Positions 37,317-46,909 of a DNA stretch of 64,000 bases are shown in pieces. The notes under the pieces are model-generated. The model worked only from the letters and a program-made list of their open reading frames with translations. It had not been told where the DNA came from and ran no database searches. The stretch is from Bradyrhizobium diazoefficiens (GTDB lineage: Bacteria > Pseudomonadota > Alphaproteobacteria > Rhizobiales > Xanthobacteraceae): contig NZ_JAFCJE010000002.1 in the NCBI RefSeq assembly GCF_018131185.1, positions 496,001 through 560,000 on the forward strand. Reading direction: 5' to 3'. Made by a program: the position numbers and the translations under genes. Every line of letters starts with the position of its first letter. Position 1 is the stretch's first letter.

Positions 37317-38144
37317 ATGATAACCTTACCGAGACTGGCGGCTGAATCCCTGGAGCAATTCCTCGGCAAGTTCATGCGTCGCCGGTACGATGAGACTTCT
37401 GCCAATATCGTCGAGAGCGCGACCCGCACCGCGATGGAATGCATCGGCAACAGCGATGCGCTCTACCACAATATCGAGCACACGATGCTGGTGACGCTGG
37501 CGGCCCAGGCGATCCTCGGCGGCCGAAGCCTTCATACCCACCTGTCGGCCGAGGATTACGTCCATGTCCTGATCGCCTGCCTCGCCCACGACATCGGCTA
37601 TGTGCGCGGGCTGTTCGAGGAGGACGATTCCGACGGCTTTGTCATCGACGCGGCCGACACCAAGATATCGTTACCGCGTGGTGCATCGGATGCGAGCCTG
37701 ATGATGTATCACGTCGATCGCTCGAAGCTCTACGTGACCCGGAGGCTGCGGCATATTCCCGGTGTAGATCCGGAGCGCGTTGCCCGCGCCATCGAGGGGA
37801 CGCGCTTTCCGGCCCGCGAAGGCCAGGACTATGACGACGAAGCCTCGATCCTGCGCGCCGCCGACTTCATTGGGCAGCTCGGCGATCCGAATTATCTGCG
37901 CAAGGCCAACGCGCTCTATTACGAGTTCGAGGAGGTCGGCATGAACCGCCAGCTCGGCTACGACTCGCCCGCCGACATCGTGAACCGCTATCCGCAATTC
38001 TACTGGAACAGCGTCGCGCCCCACATCCAGACCGAGATCGGCTATCTCAACAAGACCGAGATCGGTCGGCAATGGATCGCCAATCTCTACAGCAACGTGT
38101 TCCGCGCCGAGCGCGACATCTCGCTGTCCGGCCCGCAGAGATAG
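37317..38144 (+). CDS. HD-domain metal-dependent phosphohydrolase
   Basis: 275-aa protein with an HD-type site: H in YHNIEHTMLVTLAA (about residues 56-69), then HDIGYVRG (about 95-102) giving the His-Asp doublet, and a later Asp in ILRAADFIGQLGDPNY. Family members hydrolyse phosphodiesters or phosphoesters of nucleotides, but this group lacks a known substrate. It lies 214 bp after the transglutaminase gene on the same strand, so it is probably a separate unit, though a link to the amide-ligase module cannot be excluded. Confidence 0.85.
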   Translation: MITLPRLAAESLEQFLGKFMRRRYDETSANIVESATRTAMECIGNSDALYHNIEHTMLVTLAAQAILGGRSLHTHLSAEDYVHVLIACLAHDIGYVRGLFEEDDSDGFVIDAADTKISLPRGASDASLMMYHVDRSKLYVTRRLRHIPGVDPERVARAIEGTRFPAREGQDYDDEASILRAADFIGQLGDPNYLRKANALYYEFEEVGMNRQLGYDSPADIVNRYPQFYWNSVAPHIQTEIGYLNKTEIGRQWIANLYSNVFRAERDISLSGPQR

Positions 38145-38178
38145 TTCGGGCGACTGTCTCCCGGCGCCGCGAGCAACC

Positions 38179-39075
38179 ATGCAACAAAAAACGATCGCCA
38201 CGGATATCCTCGACATCGCCTATCGCGAATACGGCGCGCCGGACGGCTGGCCCTGTATCATGGGCCACGGTTTTCCCTACGACGTGAACGCCTATGCCGA
38301 GGCGGCGCCCCTCATCGCGCAAGGAGGCGCGCGGGTGCTGGTGCCCTGGCTGCGCGGCTATGGGCCGACGCGGTTTCGCTTTCCCGGGACGCCGCGCTCC
38401 GGCGAGCAGGCGGCGCTCGGCGCCGATCTCTTGGCCTTCATGGACGCGCTCGGCATCGCGCGCGCGGTGGTCGGCGGCTATGACTGGGGCGGACGCGCGG
38501 CCTGCGTGGTCTCGGCGCTTCATCCGGAGCGCGTGATCGGGCTCGTTTCCGGCAATTCCTACAACATCCAGAACATCGCCCGCGCCATGGAGCCGGCCTC
38601 GCCGCCGGAGGAAGCCGCGCTCTGGTATCAATATCTCTTCCACAACGAGCGTGGCCGCCTTGCGCTGGAACGCAACCGCCGCGGCTTCGCGCGACAGCTC
38701 TGGTCGATGTGGTCGCCGAAATGGGCGTTCGACGACACCACGTTCGAGCGGAGCGCGGTGTCCTTCGACAATCCTGATTTCGTCGATGTCGTGATCCACT
38801 CCTATCGCCACCGCTACGCACTGGTCGAGGGCGATCCTGCCTATGCCGCGATCGAGGCGAGGCTCGCAGGCCAGCCGGCGATCCGCGTCCCGACCATCGC
38901 GATCGACGGCGACAGCGACGGCGTCAATCCCGGCACCGCCCATCACGCGCGCAAATTCGAAGGCTCGTTCGAGCGGCGCGTCTTCACCGATGCCGGCCAC
39001 AATCTGCCGCAGGAACGGCCGGCCGAATGGGCGCGGGCCGTGCTCGACGTGCGCAAGGCGGCCGAGCGCGCCTGA
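38179..39075 (+). CDS. Alpha/beta hydrolase, epoxide hydrolase-like
   Basis: 298-aa alpha/beta-hydrolase. The nucleophile elbow reads GGYDWGGRAA, so the nucleophile is Asp rather than Ser, as in epoxide hydrolases and haloalkane dehalogenases. The HGFP oxyanion motif is GHGFPYDVN, the catalytic His is in DAGHNLPQE and a candidate charge-relay acid is in IDGDSDGVNP. Epoxide hydrolysis is the more common activity in this organism group, but dehalogenation cannot be excluded. It begins 34 nt after the HD gene and may be cotranscribed with it. Confidence 0.85.
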   Translation: MQQKTIATDILDIAYREYGAPDGWPCIMGHGFPYDVNAYAEAAPLIAQGGARVLVPWLRGYGPTRFRFPGTPRSGEQAALGADLLAFMDALGIARAVVGGYDWGGRAACVVSALHPERVIGLVSGNSYNIQNIARAMEPASPPEEAALWYQYLFHNERGRLALERNRRGFARQLWSMWSPKWAFDDTTFERSAVSFDNPDFVDVVIHSYRHRYALVEGDPAYAAIEARLAGQPAIRVPTIAIDGDSDGVNPGTAHHARKFEGSFERRVFTDAGHNLPQERPAEWARAVLDVRKAAERA

Positions 39076-39229
39076 CCATCGAAGGCGAGACCAGACATTT
39101 TCGCTGCATTCGATCTTGACTTGCATCAATGTTGCTGCCGGACGGCGGTGTTCTGCTTGCTGTCGTCCCGGTACGGCTCGTGCTATCTTGAATTGTGCAT
39201 CGGGGGCTTCGCCGCAGGAGTGAACCGCC

Positions 39230-39805
39230 ATGACAAGTGCTTCGGATACGTCTCCCCACGGGAGTCTGGGCTCGGGCATTGCTGCGCTGCATGCCAAATG
39301 GGGCTGGATCGTCGCGCTCGGTGTCGTCTATCTGATCGCCGGCTTCGTCGCGCTCGGCAGCGTGGCGATGGCGACGATAGCGAGCGTGGTCGTGGTCGGC
39401 GCCATGATGATCGTCGCCGGTGTCGCCGAAATCATCGGCGCATTTCAGTTGAAAAGCTGGGGCAAGTTCCTGATTTGGGCCCTGCTCGGCGTGCTCTACG
39501 TCATCGCGGGCTTCGTGACCTTTCAGAACCCGCTGCTCGCGGCAGTGCTGTTGACGCTCTTTCTGGGTGCGTCACTGATTGCCTCCGGCGCCATCAGGTT
39601 GTTCCTAGCCTTCAACATGAAGCGTGAGACTCCGTGGGTGTGGGTGGCGGTCTCGGGCGCGATCACGCTTCTGCTTGGCCTCTTGATCGTCGCGCGCTGG
39701 CCGGTCAACAGCGTCTACATCCTCGGCCTGTTCCTCGGCATCGACCTCATCATAGCGGGAGCCGGATGGATCAGTCTGGGCCTCGGTCTGAAGCGGCGTC
39801 GTTGA
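39230..39805 (+). CDS. hdeD: HdeD family membrane protein
   Basis: 191-aa protein with six hydrophobic segments in three pairs, the HdeD/DUF308 layout. It starts from a soluble N-terminus (about 20 residues) and ends in the basic GLKRRR. HdeD in E. coli contributes to acid resistance at high cell density; the molecular activity is unknown. AGGAG stands 9 nt before the ATG. It is a single gene. Confidence 0.87.
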   Translation: MTSASDTSPHGSLGSGIAALHAKWGWIVALGVVYLIAGFVALGSVAMATIASVVVVGAMMIVAGVAEIIGAFQLKSWGKFLIWALLGVLYVIAGFVTFQNPLLAAVLLTLFLGASLIASGAIRLFLAFNMKRETPWVWVAVSGAITLLLGLLIVARWPVNSVYILGLFLGIDLIIAGAGWISLGLGLKRRR

Positions 39806-39935
39806 CCGCGCCGGGTCATCAGCAACTCGACGCAAGACCGTGTGACGCAACTCCGTTGATCTGACGCGCTGACAAAAAGCAGCGCGCCGCGCGACCGCCT
39901 CATGGCGTAGCGGCGACAATCATCGGGGAGAAACC

Positions 39936-41147
39936 ATGAAAGCCGCATTGGTGTTGGCCGCAGCGCTGGCTGCCGCCTGCCTGTCCACGCCCGCCGCCGC
40001 GCAGAAATCCTACGGTCCCGGCGTCAGCGACACCGAGATCAAGATCGGCAACACCATGCCCTATAGCGGCCCGGCCTCGCCGCTCAGCATTACGGGCAGG
40101 GTGATCTCCGCCTATTTCGACGAGGTCAACGAGAAGGGTGGGGTCAATGGCCGCAAGCTCAATCTGATCTCGCTCGACGACGCATTCTCGCCGCCCAAGA
40201 CCATGGAGGCGGCGCGCCGGCTCGTCGAGGGCGATGGCGTCGCCTTCATCTTCGCGACCATGGGCACGGCGCCGAGCTCGGCGATCGCGAAATATCTCAA
40301 CAGCAACAAGGTCCCGCAGCTCTTCCTGATCAGCTCCGCCTCCAAGTGGAACGACCCCGCCAACATGCCCTGGTCGATGGCATTGCCATGGGCGCCGAAC
40401 TACACCAGCGAGGCCGCGATCGACGTCGCCTATGCCCGCGCCAAGAACCCGAATGCGCGTTTCGCGGTGCTCTATCAGAACGACGACGCCGGCAAGGAAT
40501 ATCTGCGCGGCGTCAAGGAGGCGCTCGGTGCCGACGCCGACAAGGCGATCGCGATGGCCTCGAGCTTCGAGGTCGCCGACCCCACCGTCGATTCCCAGGT
40601 GCTGACGCTGGCGAGCACCAAGGCCGACGTCTTCATGATCTATTCGGTGACACCGCGCGCCTGCGCGCAGGCGATCCGCAAGGCGCATGAGGTCGGCTGG
40701 CAGCCGACGCGCTTCCTCGCGTCCGGCTGCGCCAACAAGGCGACCGTGATGGCGCCGGCGGGCCTCGATGCCGGCAAGGGCGTGCTCTCGCTCGGTGCGC
40801 TCAAGCCGTTCGTCGAGCAGCCAAAGAACGATCCGGCGATGACGGCCTATATCGACTTGATGAAGAAGCGCCTGCCCAACGCCGACATCAACAACGTCGC
40901 CGGCCTCTACGGCTACACCGTGGCCGAGGCACTGGTGGTGCTGCTGAAGCAGTGCAAGGACAATCTGACGCGCGAGAACATCATGGCGCAGGCGGCGAAT
41001 TTGAAGAACGTGCCGCTGTCGCTGCTGATGCCAGGCATCACGCTCAACACCACGCCGCAGGATTTCCGCCCGATCAAGGACGGCTATATGCTGCAGTTCG
41101 ACGGCAACGACTGGGTCGTCGCGAGCGAGCTGCTGAAGGGGACGTGA
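39936..41147 (+). CDS. ABC transporter substrate-binding protein (Leu/Ile/Val-binding type)
   Basis: 403-aa periplasmic binding protein with a clear signal peptide ([23 protein letters not shown], cleaved about residue 22). The mature part begins [20 protein letters not shown], the standard opening of branched-chain-amino-acid-type receptors; later [17 protein letters not shown] is also typical. In this lineage such proteins often bind aromatic acids or other catabolic substrates rather than amino acids. No permease or ATPase gene is adjacent, so it is an orphan receptor that must dock to a transporter encoded elsewhere. GGGGAG precedes the ATG. Confidence 0.9.
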   Translation: MKAALVLAAALAAACLSTPAAAQKSYGPGVSDTEIKIGNTMPYSGPASPLSITGRVISAYFDEVNEKGGVNGRKLNLISLDDAFSPPKTMEAARRLVEGDGVAFIFATMGTAPSSAIAKYLNSNKVPQLFLISSASKWNDPANMPWSMALPWAPNYTSEAAIDVAYARAKNPNARFAVLYQNDDAGKEYLRGVKEALGADADKAIAMASSFEVADPTVDSQVLTLASTKADVFMIYSVTPRACAQAIRKAHEVGWQPTRFLASGCANKATVMAPAGLDAGKGVLSLGALKPFVEQPKNDPAMTAYIDLMKKRLPNADINNVAGLYGYTVAEALVVLLKQCKDNLTRENIMAQAANLKNVPLSLLMPGITLNTTPQDFRPIKDGYMLQFDGNDWVVASELLKGT

Positions 41148-41178
41148 GGCGGGAGGCTCTCTCCGCGAGTTCGATATC

Positions 41179-41268
41179 GTAGGGTGGGCAAAGGCGCCCT
41201 TGCGCCGTGCCCACCACCTCCCTCGGTCGCGAAAAATGCGTGGGCACGCTCCGCTTTGCCCACCCTAC
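41179..41268. repeat. Palindromic repeat family C, complete copy
   Basis: GTAGGGTGGGCAAAGGCGCC at the left is inverted as CGCTTTGCCCACCCTAC at the right, with inner GCCGTGCCCACC / GTGGGCACGCTCC arms. It sits between the binding-protein and acyl-CoA dehydrogenase genes and can form a long hairpin in a readthrough transcript. Confidence 0.8.
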
Positions 41269-41304
41269 GGCAATGACGCGCGGCGAAGCGAACAGGAGGC
41301 TACC

Positions 41305-42519
41305 ATGGACTTTCAACACTCTCCCCGTTCGCTGGAGCTCCAGGAGCGTGTCCGCCAGTTCATGCGAACGCATGTCGAGCCGGTCGAGGAGCTCTACTAC
41401 GAGCAGGTCAAGCCGGAAGCATCGCGTTACAAGACGCCACTAATCCTCCAGGACCTGAAGCACCTGGCGCGCGAGCAGGGGCTCTGGAACCTGTTCCTGT
41501 CAGGCGAGCATGGCCCGGGCCTGACCAATCTCGAATATGCGCCGGTGAAGGAGATCATGGGCCGCATTCTCTGGGCGCCAGAGGTCTTCAACTGCTCGGC
41601 GCCCGATGTCGGCAACATGGAGGTGCTCGCGAACTACGGCACGCCGGCGCAGCAGGAGCGCTGGCTGAAGCCGCTGCTGGAGGGACGCATCCGCTCCGGC
41701 TTCTCCATGACGGAGCCGCAGGTCGCCTCCAGCGATGCCACCAACATCCAGTGCGAGATCCGCCGCGAGGGCGGCGACTACGTCATCAACGGACGCAAAT
41801 GGTTCACGTCAGGCGCGATGAACGAGGATTGCGAGATCCTGATCGTGATGGGCAAGACCGCGCCCGATGATCCCGATCGCCACCGCCAGCAATCCATGAT
41901 CCTGGTGCCGAAAAATACGCCCGGCGTGCGCATCGTGCGCGACATGCTCACCTACGGCTATGACGACGCCCCTGTCGGCCATCCCGAGATCGTCTACGAG
42001 AACGTCCGCGTGCCCGCGGAGAACATTTTGCTCGGCGAGGGCCGCGGCTTCGAGATCGCGCAGGGGCGGCTCGGGCCCGGCCGCATCCATCATTGCATGC
42101 GGCTGATCGGCTGCGCCCAGCGCGCATTGGAATTGATGTGCCAGCGGTCGGTCTCGCGCGTTGCCTTCGGCAAGCCGCTGGCCGAGCAGGGCTCGGTGCG
42201 CGAGGACATCGCAAACTCCTTCTGCGAGATCGCGCAGGCGCGCCTGCTCACGCTGCAGGCCGCCGACAAGATGGACCGCGAGGGCAACAAGGCGGCGCGC
42301 GACCTCATCGCCGCTGCCAAGATCGTGGTGCCCAGCATGGCCGCGCGCGTCATCGACCGCGCCATCCAGATTCACGGCGCCGCCGGCGTTTCGCAGGACA
42401 CCTTCCTCGCCCGTGCCTATGTCTACGCCCGCTTCATCCGCATCGGCGACGGCCCGGACCAGGTGCATCTGGCGGCGGTGGGCAAGGAGCTGATCAGGCG
42501 CGGCGGGGTGATGGGGTAG
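41305..42519 (+). CDS. Acyl-CoA dehydrogenase (ACAD10/11-like)
   Basis: 404-aa flavoprotein. Segments: [18 protein letters not shown] (FAD and substrate binding, about residues 130-147), [12 protein letters not shown], the C-terminal [36 protein letters not shown]. The catalytic base is probably Asp in RIGDGPD, the position used in ACAD10/11-type enzymes. It oxidises an acyl-CoA to the trans-2-enoyl-CoA and passes electrons to ETF. ATG 41305 has AGGAGG just upstream; earlier in-frame starts are in the family C repeat. It stands 3' of the orphan binding protein and may act on its imported ligand; that is inference. Confidence 0.92.
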   Translation: MDFQHSPRSLELQERVRQFMRTHVEPVEELYYEQVKPEASRYKTPLILQDLKHLAREQGLWNLFLSGEHGPGLTNLEYAPVKEIMGRILWAPEVFNCSAPDVGNMEVLANYGTPAQQERWLKPLLEGRIRSGFSMTEPQVASSDATNIQCEIRREGGDYVINGRKWFTSGAMNEDCEILIVMGKTAPDDPDRHRQQSMILVPKNTPGVRIVRDMLTYGYDDAPVGHPEIVYENVRVPAENILLGEGRGFEIAQGRLGPGRIHHCMRLIGCAQRALELMCQRSVSRVAFGKPLAEQGSVREDIANSFCEIAQARLLTLQAADKMDREGNKAARDLIAAAKIVVPSMAARVIDRAIQIHGAAGVSQDTFLARAYVYARFIRIGDGPDQVHLAAVGKELIRRGGVMG

Positions 42520-42848
42520 GAGGAGAAGCCTCCTGTTGCCGAACAACGATATGCAACGTGTCCTGCAGTCTCGCGCTGTTGGGAAGTGGCGCAAAGCGCT
42601 CATACCGCCGAACACGTGAGACTGCGACGCCGAGCCTCGCTTCCGGTGTCATGCTGCTGACGCAATCGCTGTCTTAGACGGTGGCAACTAAAACACTGTG
42701 TGGGGACTGCTCTGGTTCCCACGACGGTTCCGCAGTCGGGTTGGCTGGATTCCGCACGAGATTGGCGCAAGCCCCGAACGCTTTCGCGTTCGCTTGCCCA
42801 TGTTGCGGCGTCGTGAACCGGACGATCGAGAAAATCAAAGGAGATGTA

Positions 42849-43340
42849 ATGGTGTTCCGCTGGAGCGCTGCGATTTGCAGCGCCCTGATTGCGCTTGTCG
42901 TTTCTGTAACGGTCGCTCGAAGCGAAACAGGTAGGGTTCATTCAAGCGCCGTCGTCGATGCCGCCTCCGGGGAAGCGATCGTCGGCGCAGCATCCACGTA
43001 TAATCCGTTCAAGCCCGGCAAGGAGGAGGGCGGCCCGAGCACAGCCTCCGGCGAGCGTTATGATCCCTCGGTTTGGACGGCTGCCATCAAGACGAGCTTG
43101 CGTCAGAAATTTGGTGGAATCAAATTTGGAGCGAGACCGAAATATGCTCTCGTCGAGGCCGTCGGCAAGAAGGTCATCGTCAAGATCAACGACGTCGGGC
43201 CGCTCAGGCCCGGTCGCATCATTGACCTCAATGAGCGGACGATGCGCCACTTCGATCCGAGCATGGAACTCGGAGTCATTCCTGATGTCTTGGTCAAGCC
43301 GCTGTCTGGCGACTATTGGATCCCTGGGCCCGTTGGCTGA
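42849..43340 (+). CDS. RlpA-like double-psi beta-barrel protein, secreted
   Basis: 163-aa protein with a signal peptide (MVFRWSAAICSALIALVVSVTVARS). The mature protein is a single double-psi beta-barrel of the RlpA type: ASTYNPFKPGKEEGGPSTASGERYDP, then VIVKINDVGPLRPGRIIDLNERTMRHF. RlpA proteins cleave denuded peptidoglycan glycan strands at division sites. The catalytic Asp equivalent may be in INDVGP/IIDLNE, but the usual SPOR domain is absent. ATG 42849 has AAAGGAGATG at normal spacing; the 168-nt in-frame extension upstream has no signal peptide and lacks family similarity. It is convergent with the downstream chemoreceptor. Confidence 0.85.
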   Translation: MVFRWSAAICSALIALVVSVTVARSETGRVHSSAVVDAASGEAIVGAASTYNPFKPGKEEGGPSTASGERYDPSVWTAAIKTSLRQKFGGIKFGARPKYALVEAVGKKVIVKINDVGPLRPGRIIDLNERTMRHFDPSMELGVIPDVLVKPLSGDYWIPGPVG

Positions 43341-43406
43341 ACGCTATGCCGGAGGAGGACCGCGTTCCCATGTCGACCGCCGTCGTCGTGAGCGGCGGGC
43401 GCTTCG

Positions 43407-45146
43407 TCATGCCGCCTTGGTGATGCGGCTCTCCGCCGACCCGGCGCGGAGGTTCTGGAAGAACTTCTCCACCTCGCGCGACAGCGTGTCCGCCGTCTCG
43501 GTCAGGCTGCTCGCCGCCGTCAGCACGGACGTCGCCGCGGTGTCGGTCTCGCCGATGGCGTCGCGCAGCGAGGTGATGTTCGCCACGAGCGTCTCGTTGC
43601 CCTGTGCGGCGCTCTGCGCGTTGGACGAGATCTCGCGCGTGGCCTGATCCTGCTGACTGACGGCGCCGGCGATCGCGGAGGTGACCTCGTTGATCTCGCG
43701 CACCGCGCCGCCGATCTCGCGCACGGCGTCGACCGCGTTGCGGGTCGAGGTCTGGATCATCGCGACGTTCTCGCCGATCTCGGCGGTCGCCTTCGCGGTC
43801 TGTCCCGCCAGCGCCTTCACCTCATGGGCGACGACGGCAAAGCCGCGGCCGGCATCGCCGGCGCGGGCGGCCTCGATGGTGGCGTTGAGCGCGAGCAGGT
43901 TGGTCTGCTCGGCGATCGCCTGGATCAGGCTGAGCACGCCGTCGATGCGCTGCGTGGCCGCGGCAAGGCTCTCGATCTCGGAGATCGATTTCTCGGTGCG
44001 CTGGCCGGTCTGCTCGACTGCGCCGGCGCTCTGGCGGACTTGGCGGCCGATCTCCACCACTGAGGCCGACAGTTCCTCGGCCGCGCCCGCCACCGCCGTG
44101 ACGTTGTGCGAGGCCTGCTCGGTGGCGTTCGCCGCCGTGCCGGCGCGGCTATTGGCGTCCGCGGTGACACGGGTGATGGTCTGTGCCGTCTCGCGCATGA
44201 CCGAAGCGTTGTCGCTGAGGCCGCGCATGATCGCGCCGATCGCCTCGCCAAACGCCTCGACGGATCGTTCGATGTGACGGGCGCGCTCCTCGCGTGCGGT
44301 GGCGTCCTGCGAGACCTGCGAGGCGAGGTTGCGGTTGCGGCCCATCGCCTTCTGGAAGACCTCGATCGCGCGGGCCAGTGCGCCGATCTCGTCGGCGCGG
44401 CGGCTATAGGGCACCACGACGTCCTCGGTCCCGTCGGCGACCTGCTTGATGGTCGCGGTGATGGCCGAGAGGGGCCGTGCGATCGAGCGGGCGATGATGA
44501 CGATGCCGATCACGACCAGGGCCAGCGCCACGCCGCCGAGACAGGTCAGCACGAAGGTCAGCGTGCGATTGGTCTCGGTCTGCTGTGCGATCTGCCTGGC
44601 GCGTTCGGCATAGACCTTGGAGAGGGCTTCGAGGTCCTTGTTCAGCGCCGAGCGGACGCTGCGATTGGCGTCGTTGTCGCCCCATTCGCGGCCCGCGGCC
44701 GCATTGATCTCGACGCCGCGGCGCACCAACTCCTTGCGGAATTCGACGAACTGCTCGATGCGCTTCTTGAAGGTGGCGAACTGCTCGGCGTCGTCGGCCT
44801 TGACGATGGTTTCCCAGCGCTTCACGACGTCGAGGATCTGGGCGTTGAACTTGAGCAGACCCTCGCCGTATTTCTTCACGACAGCGGGCTCGGTGGACAT
44901 GTAGACGCCCCGCGACTCCATCACGACCGCATAGACCAGCGAGTTGACCCGCTCGACGTTCAGTGCGGCAGCGTTCGCCGTCTCGATCGCGCTGGCCAGG
45001 TCGGCACTGCGGCGGCTGTTATACTCGGACAGCCCCGCGATCGCCGCCGTGAGCAGGGCGAACAGTGCGAAGATCGCATAGAGCTTGGTGGCAAGCGTGA
45101 AGCGGCCGACGAGGCCGGCGGCATTCCCAGATCGGTCTGATGTCAT
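43407..45146 (-). CDS. Methyl-accepting chemotaxis protein
   Basis: 579-aa transmembrane chemoreceptor. TM1 ([18 protein letters not shown], about residues 21-38), a periplasmic helical sensor of about 150 residues, TM2 ([24 protein letters not shown], about 198-221), then HAMP ([39 protein letters not shown]). The cytoplasmic coiled coil has the conserved tip [38 protein letters not shown]. The ligand is unknown; the sensor looks like a four-helix-bundle type. ATG 45146 is chosen over TTG 45155. It is a single gene, divergent from eutB across 223 bp. Confidence 0.92.
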   Translation of the reverse strand: MTSDRSGNAAGLVGRFTLATKLYAIFALFALLTAAIAGLSEYNSRRSADLASAIETANAAALNVERVNSLVYAVVMESRGVYMSTEPAVVKKYGEGLLKFNAQILDVVKRWETIVKADDAEQFATFKKRIEQFVEFRKELVRRGVEINAAAGREWGDNDANRSVRSALNKDLEALSKVYAERARQIAQQTETNRTLTFVLTCLGGVALALVVIGIVIIARSIARPLSAITATIKQVADGTEDVVVPYSRRADEIGALARAIEVFQKAMGRNRNLASQVSQDATAREERARHIERSVEAFGEAIGAIMRGLSDNASVMRETAQTITRVTADANSRAGTAANATEQASHNVTAVAGAAEELSASVVEIGRQVRQSAGAVEQTGQRTEKSISEIESLAAATQRIDGVLSLIQAIAEQTNLLALNATIEAARAGDAGRGFAVVAHEVKALAGQTAKATAEIGENVAMIQTSTRNAVDAVREIGGAVREINEVTSAIAGAVSQQDQATREISSNAQSAAQGNETLVANITSLRDAIGETDTAATSVLTAASSLTETADTLSREVEKFFQNLRAGSAESRITKAA

Positions 45147-45369
45147 GGCGTTCAAGGGGCCTGAGATGGCCTGGAGCGGCCGGTGAGCACGGTCGTTTGG
45201 ATTTGATGCAAAACTATGCAGAACGAAGATGGATGCGGCGTTAACGGCGGGGTTCGGCCCCTAGCCCTTAGTCGAAAGAAAAGTAAGATATTTCAGCGCC
45301 TTGATCTGAGGGTATAGTCTCGGGATCGCGCTGGACGCGGCCGTTGGCCGACGAACCCCGGAGAGGCCC

Positions 45370-46752
45370 TTGATCTACCGTCACACCATCGATGCGACGA
45401 GCTACACCTTCCCGGACCTGCGCGATCTCCTTGCCAAGGCGACGCCACCGCGCTCCGGCGACCGGCTGGCCGGGATCGCCGCCGACACTGCCGAGCAGAT
45501 GATCGCGGCGCGGATGGCGCTCGCCGACGTTCCGCTCGCCCAGTTCCTGCAGGAAGCCGTCATCCCCTATGAGGCCGACGAGGTCACCCGCCTCATCATC
45601 GATAGCCACGACGCCAAGGCCTTCGCTCCGGTGGCATCCCTGTCGGTCGGCGGCTTCCGCGACTGGCTGTTGTCGGATGCCGCAACGCCAGACGTCCTGC
45701 GCGGGCTGGCGGGCGGTATCACGCCGGAAATGGCGGCTGCAGTGTCGAAGCTGATGCGCAACCAGGACCTGATCCTGGTGGCGCGGAAATGCGAGGTCAC
45801 CACCGCCTTCCGCAACACCATCGGCCTGAAGGGCCGGATCAGCACGCGGCTGCAGCCCAACCATCCGTTCGACGATGCCAGGGGCATCACCGCCTCGATC
45901 CTCGACGGCATCCTGCTTGGCGCCGGCGATGCCTGCATCGGCATCAATCCGGCCAGCGACGATCCCGCCGTCATCGGGCAATTGCTGCGGCTGCTCGACG
46001 AGATCATCGCGCGGCTGAAGATCCCGACGCAAGGCTGCGTGCTGACCCATGTCACGACGACGCTGTCGCTGATCGGGCAGGGCGTGCCGGTCGATCTCGT
46101 CTTCCAGTCGGTCGCCGGCACCGAGGCCGCCAACCGCAGCTTCGGCATCGACCTCAAGCTTCTGAAAGAGGCGCAGGAGGCCGGACTGTCGCTGCGGCGC
46201 GGTACGGTCGGGCAGAACGTGATGTATTTCGAGACCGGCCAGGGCTCGGCGCTGTCGGCGGGCGCCCATCATGGCCTCGACCAGCAGACCTGCGAGGCGC
46301 GCGCCTATGCAGTCGCCCGCGCCTTTGCCCCGCTATTGGTCAACAGCGTGGTCGGCTTCATCGGCCCGGAATATCTCTATGACGGCAAGGAGATCATCCG
46401 TGCGGGACTGGAGGATCATTTCTGCGGCAAGCTGCTCGGCCTGCCGCTCGGGATCGACATCTGCTACACCAACCACGCCGAGGCGGACCAGGACGACATG
46501 GACAATCTGCTGACGCTGCTCGCCGCGGCCGGCGTCACCTTCATCATGGGCGTCCCTGGCGCGGACGACGTCATGCTGAACTATCAATCGACGTCTTTTC
46601 ACGACGCGCTCTATGTCCGCGACGTCTTCGGTCTGCGCCGCGCGCCGGAATTCGACGACTGGCTGGCGCGGTCGGGAATTGCAGGCGCCGATTTCCGACT
46701 TGCCGGCGATGCAGGCCTGCTGCCCGATTTTGCCTCGCGGCTGATCGCGTGA
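45370..46752 (+). CDS. eutB: Ethanolamine ammonia-lyase large (heavy) subunit
   Basis: 460-aa protein, close to the E. coli length (453). Conserved blocks include GLKGRISTRLQPNHPFDDARGITASILDG, GDACIGINPASDD, FETGQGSALSAGAHHGLDQQTCEARAY and the C-terminal MGVPGADDVMLNYQ. With EutC it forms the adenosylcobalamin-dependent lyase that converts ethanolamine to acetaldehyde and ammonia. The start is TTG 45370 after GGAGAGG. It is the first gene of an unusual eutB-hpnP-eutC arrangement; no eut microcompartment genes, no eutA reactivase and no acetaldehyde dehydrogenase are visible nearby. Confidence 0.95.
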   Translation: MIYRHTIDATSYTFPDLRDLLAKATPPRSGDRLAGIAADTAEQMIAARMALADVPLAQFLQEAVIPYEADEVTRLIIDSHDAKAFAPVASLSVGGFRDWLLSDAATPDVLRGLAGGITPEMAAAVSKLMRNQDLILVARKCEVTTAFRNTIGLKGRISTRLQPNHPFDDARGITASILDGILLGAGDACIGINPASDDPAVIGQLLRLLDEIIARLKIPTQGCVLTHVTTTLSLIGQGVPVDLVFQSVAGTEAANRSFGIDLKLLKEAQEAGLSLRRGTVGQNVMYFETGQGSALSAGAHHGLDQQTCEARAYAVARAFAPLLVNSVVGFIGPEYLYDGKEIIRAGLEDHFCGKLLGLPLGIDICYTNHAEADQDDMDNLLTLLAAAGVTFIMGVPGADDVMLNYQSTSFHDALYVRDVFGLRRAPEFDDWLARSGIAGADFRLAGDAGLLPDFASRLIA

Positions 46753-46800
46753 GCGGTCCGAAGCATCAAAGTTTCCCTTCAGGAAACCATCGGCGTCTTT

Positions 46801-46837
46801 CGGAATTGTGCTTATGCCACAATATTGAGAAATTCCG
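46801..46837. promoter_or_regulatory. AT-rich dyad between eutB and hpnP
   Basis: CGGAATT (46801-46807) is inverted as AATTCCG (46831-46837), and inside it ATTGTG (46805-46810) is inverted as CACAAT (46817-46822). The 157-bp gap it lies in is the only AT-rich interval in the eutB-hpnP-eutC stretch. It may hold an hpnP promoter or an operator. No T-run follows, so a terminator is less likely. I did not find a clear EcfG-type promoter here. Confidence 0.45.
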
Positions 46838-46909
46838 GCGGCAGCATTACGCTATATGTCTGGCTGGCAATTTCCGCACCATTCGGTCGAGCGTGGCGGG
46901 GGAGCTTTG

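Noticed and set aside
42681..42848. 56-codon extension of the RlpA-like protein
   Set aside because: It would bury the signal peptide, while AAAGGAG before ATG 42849 gives a normal exported start.
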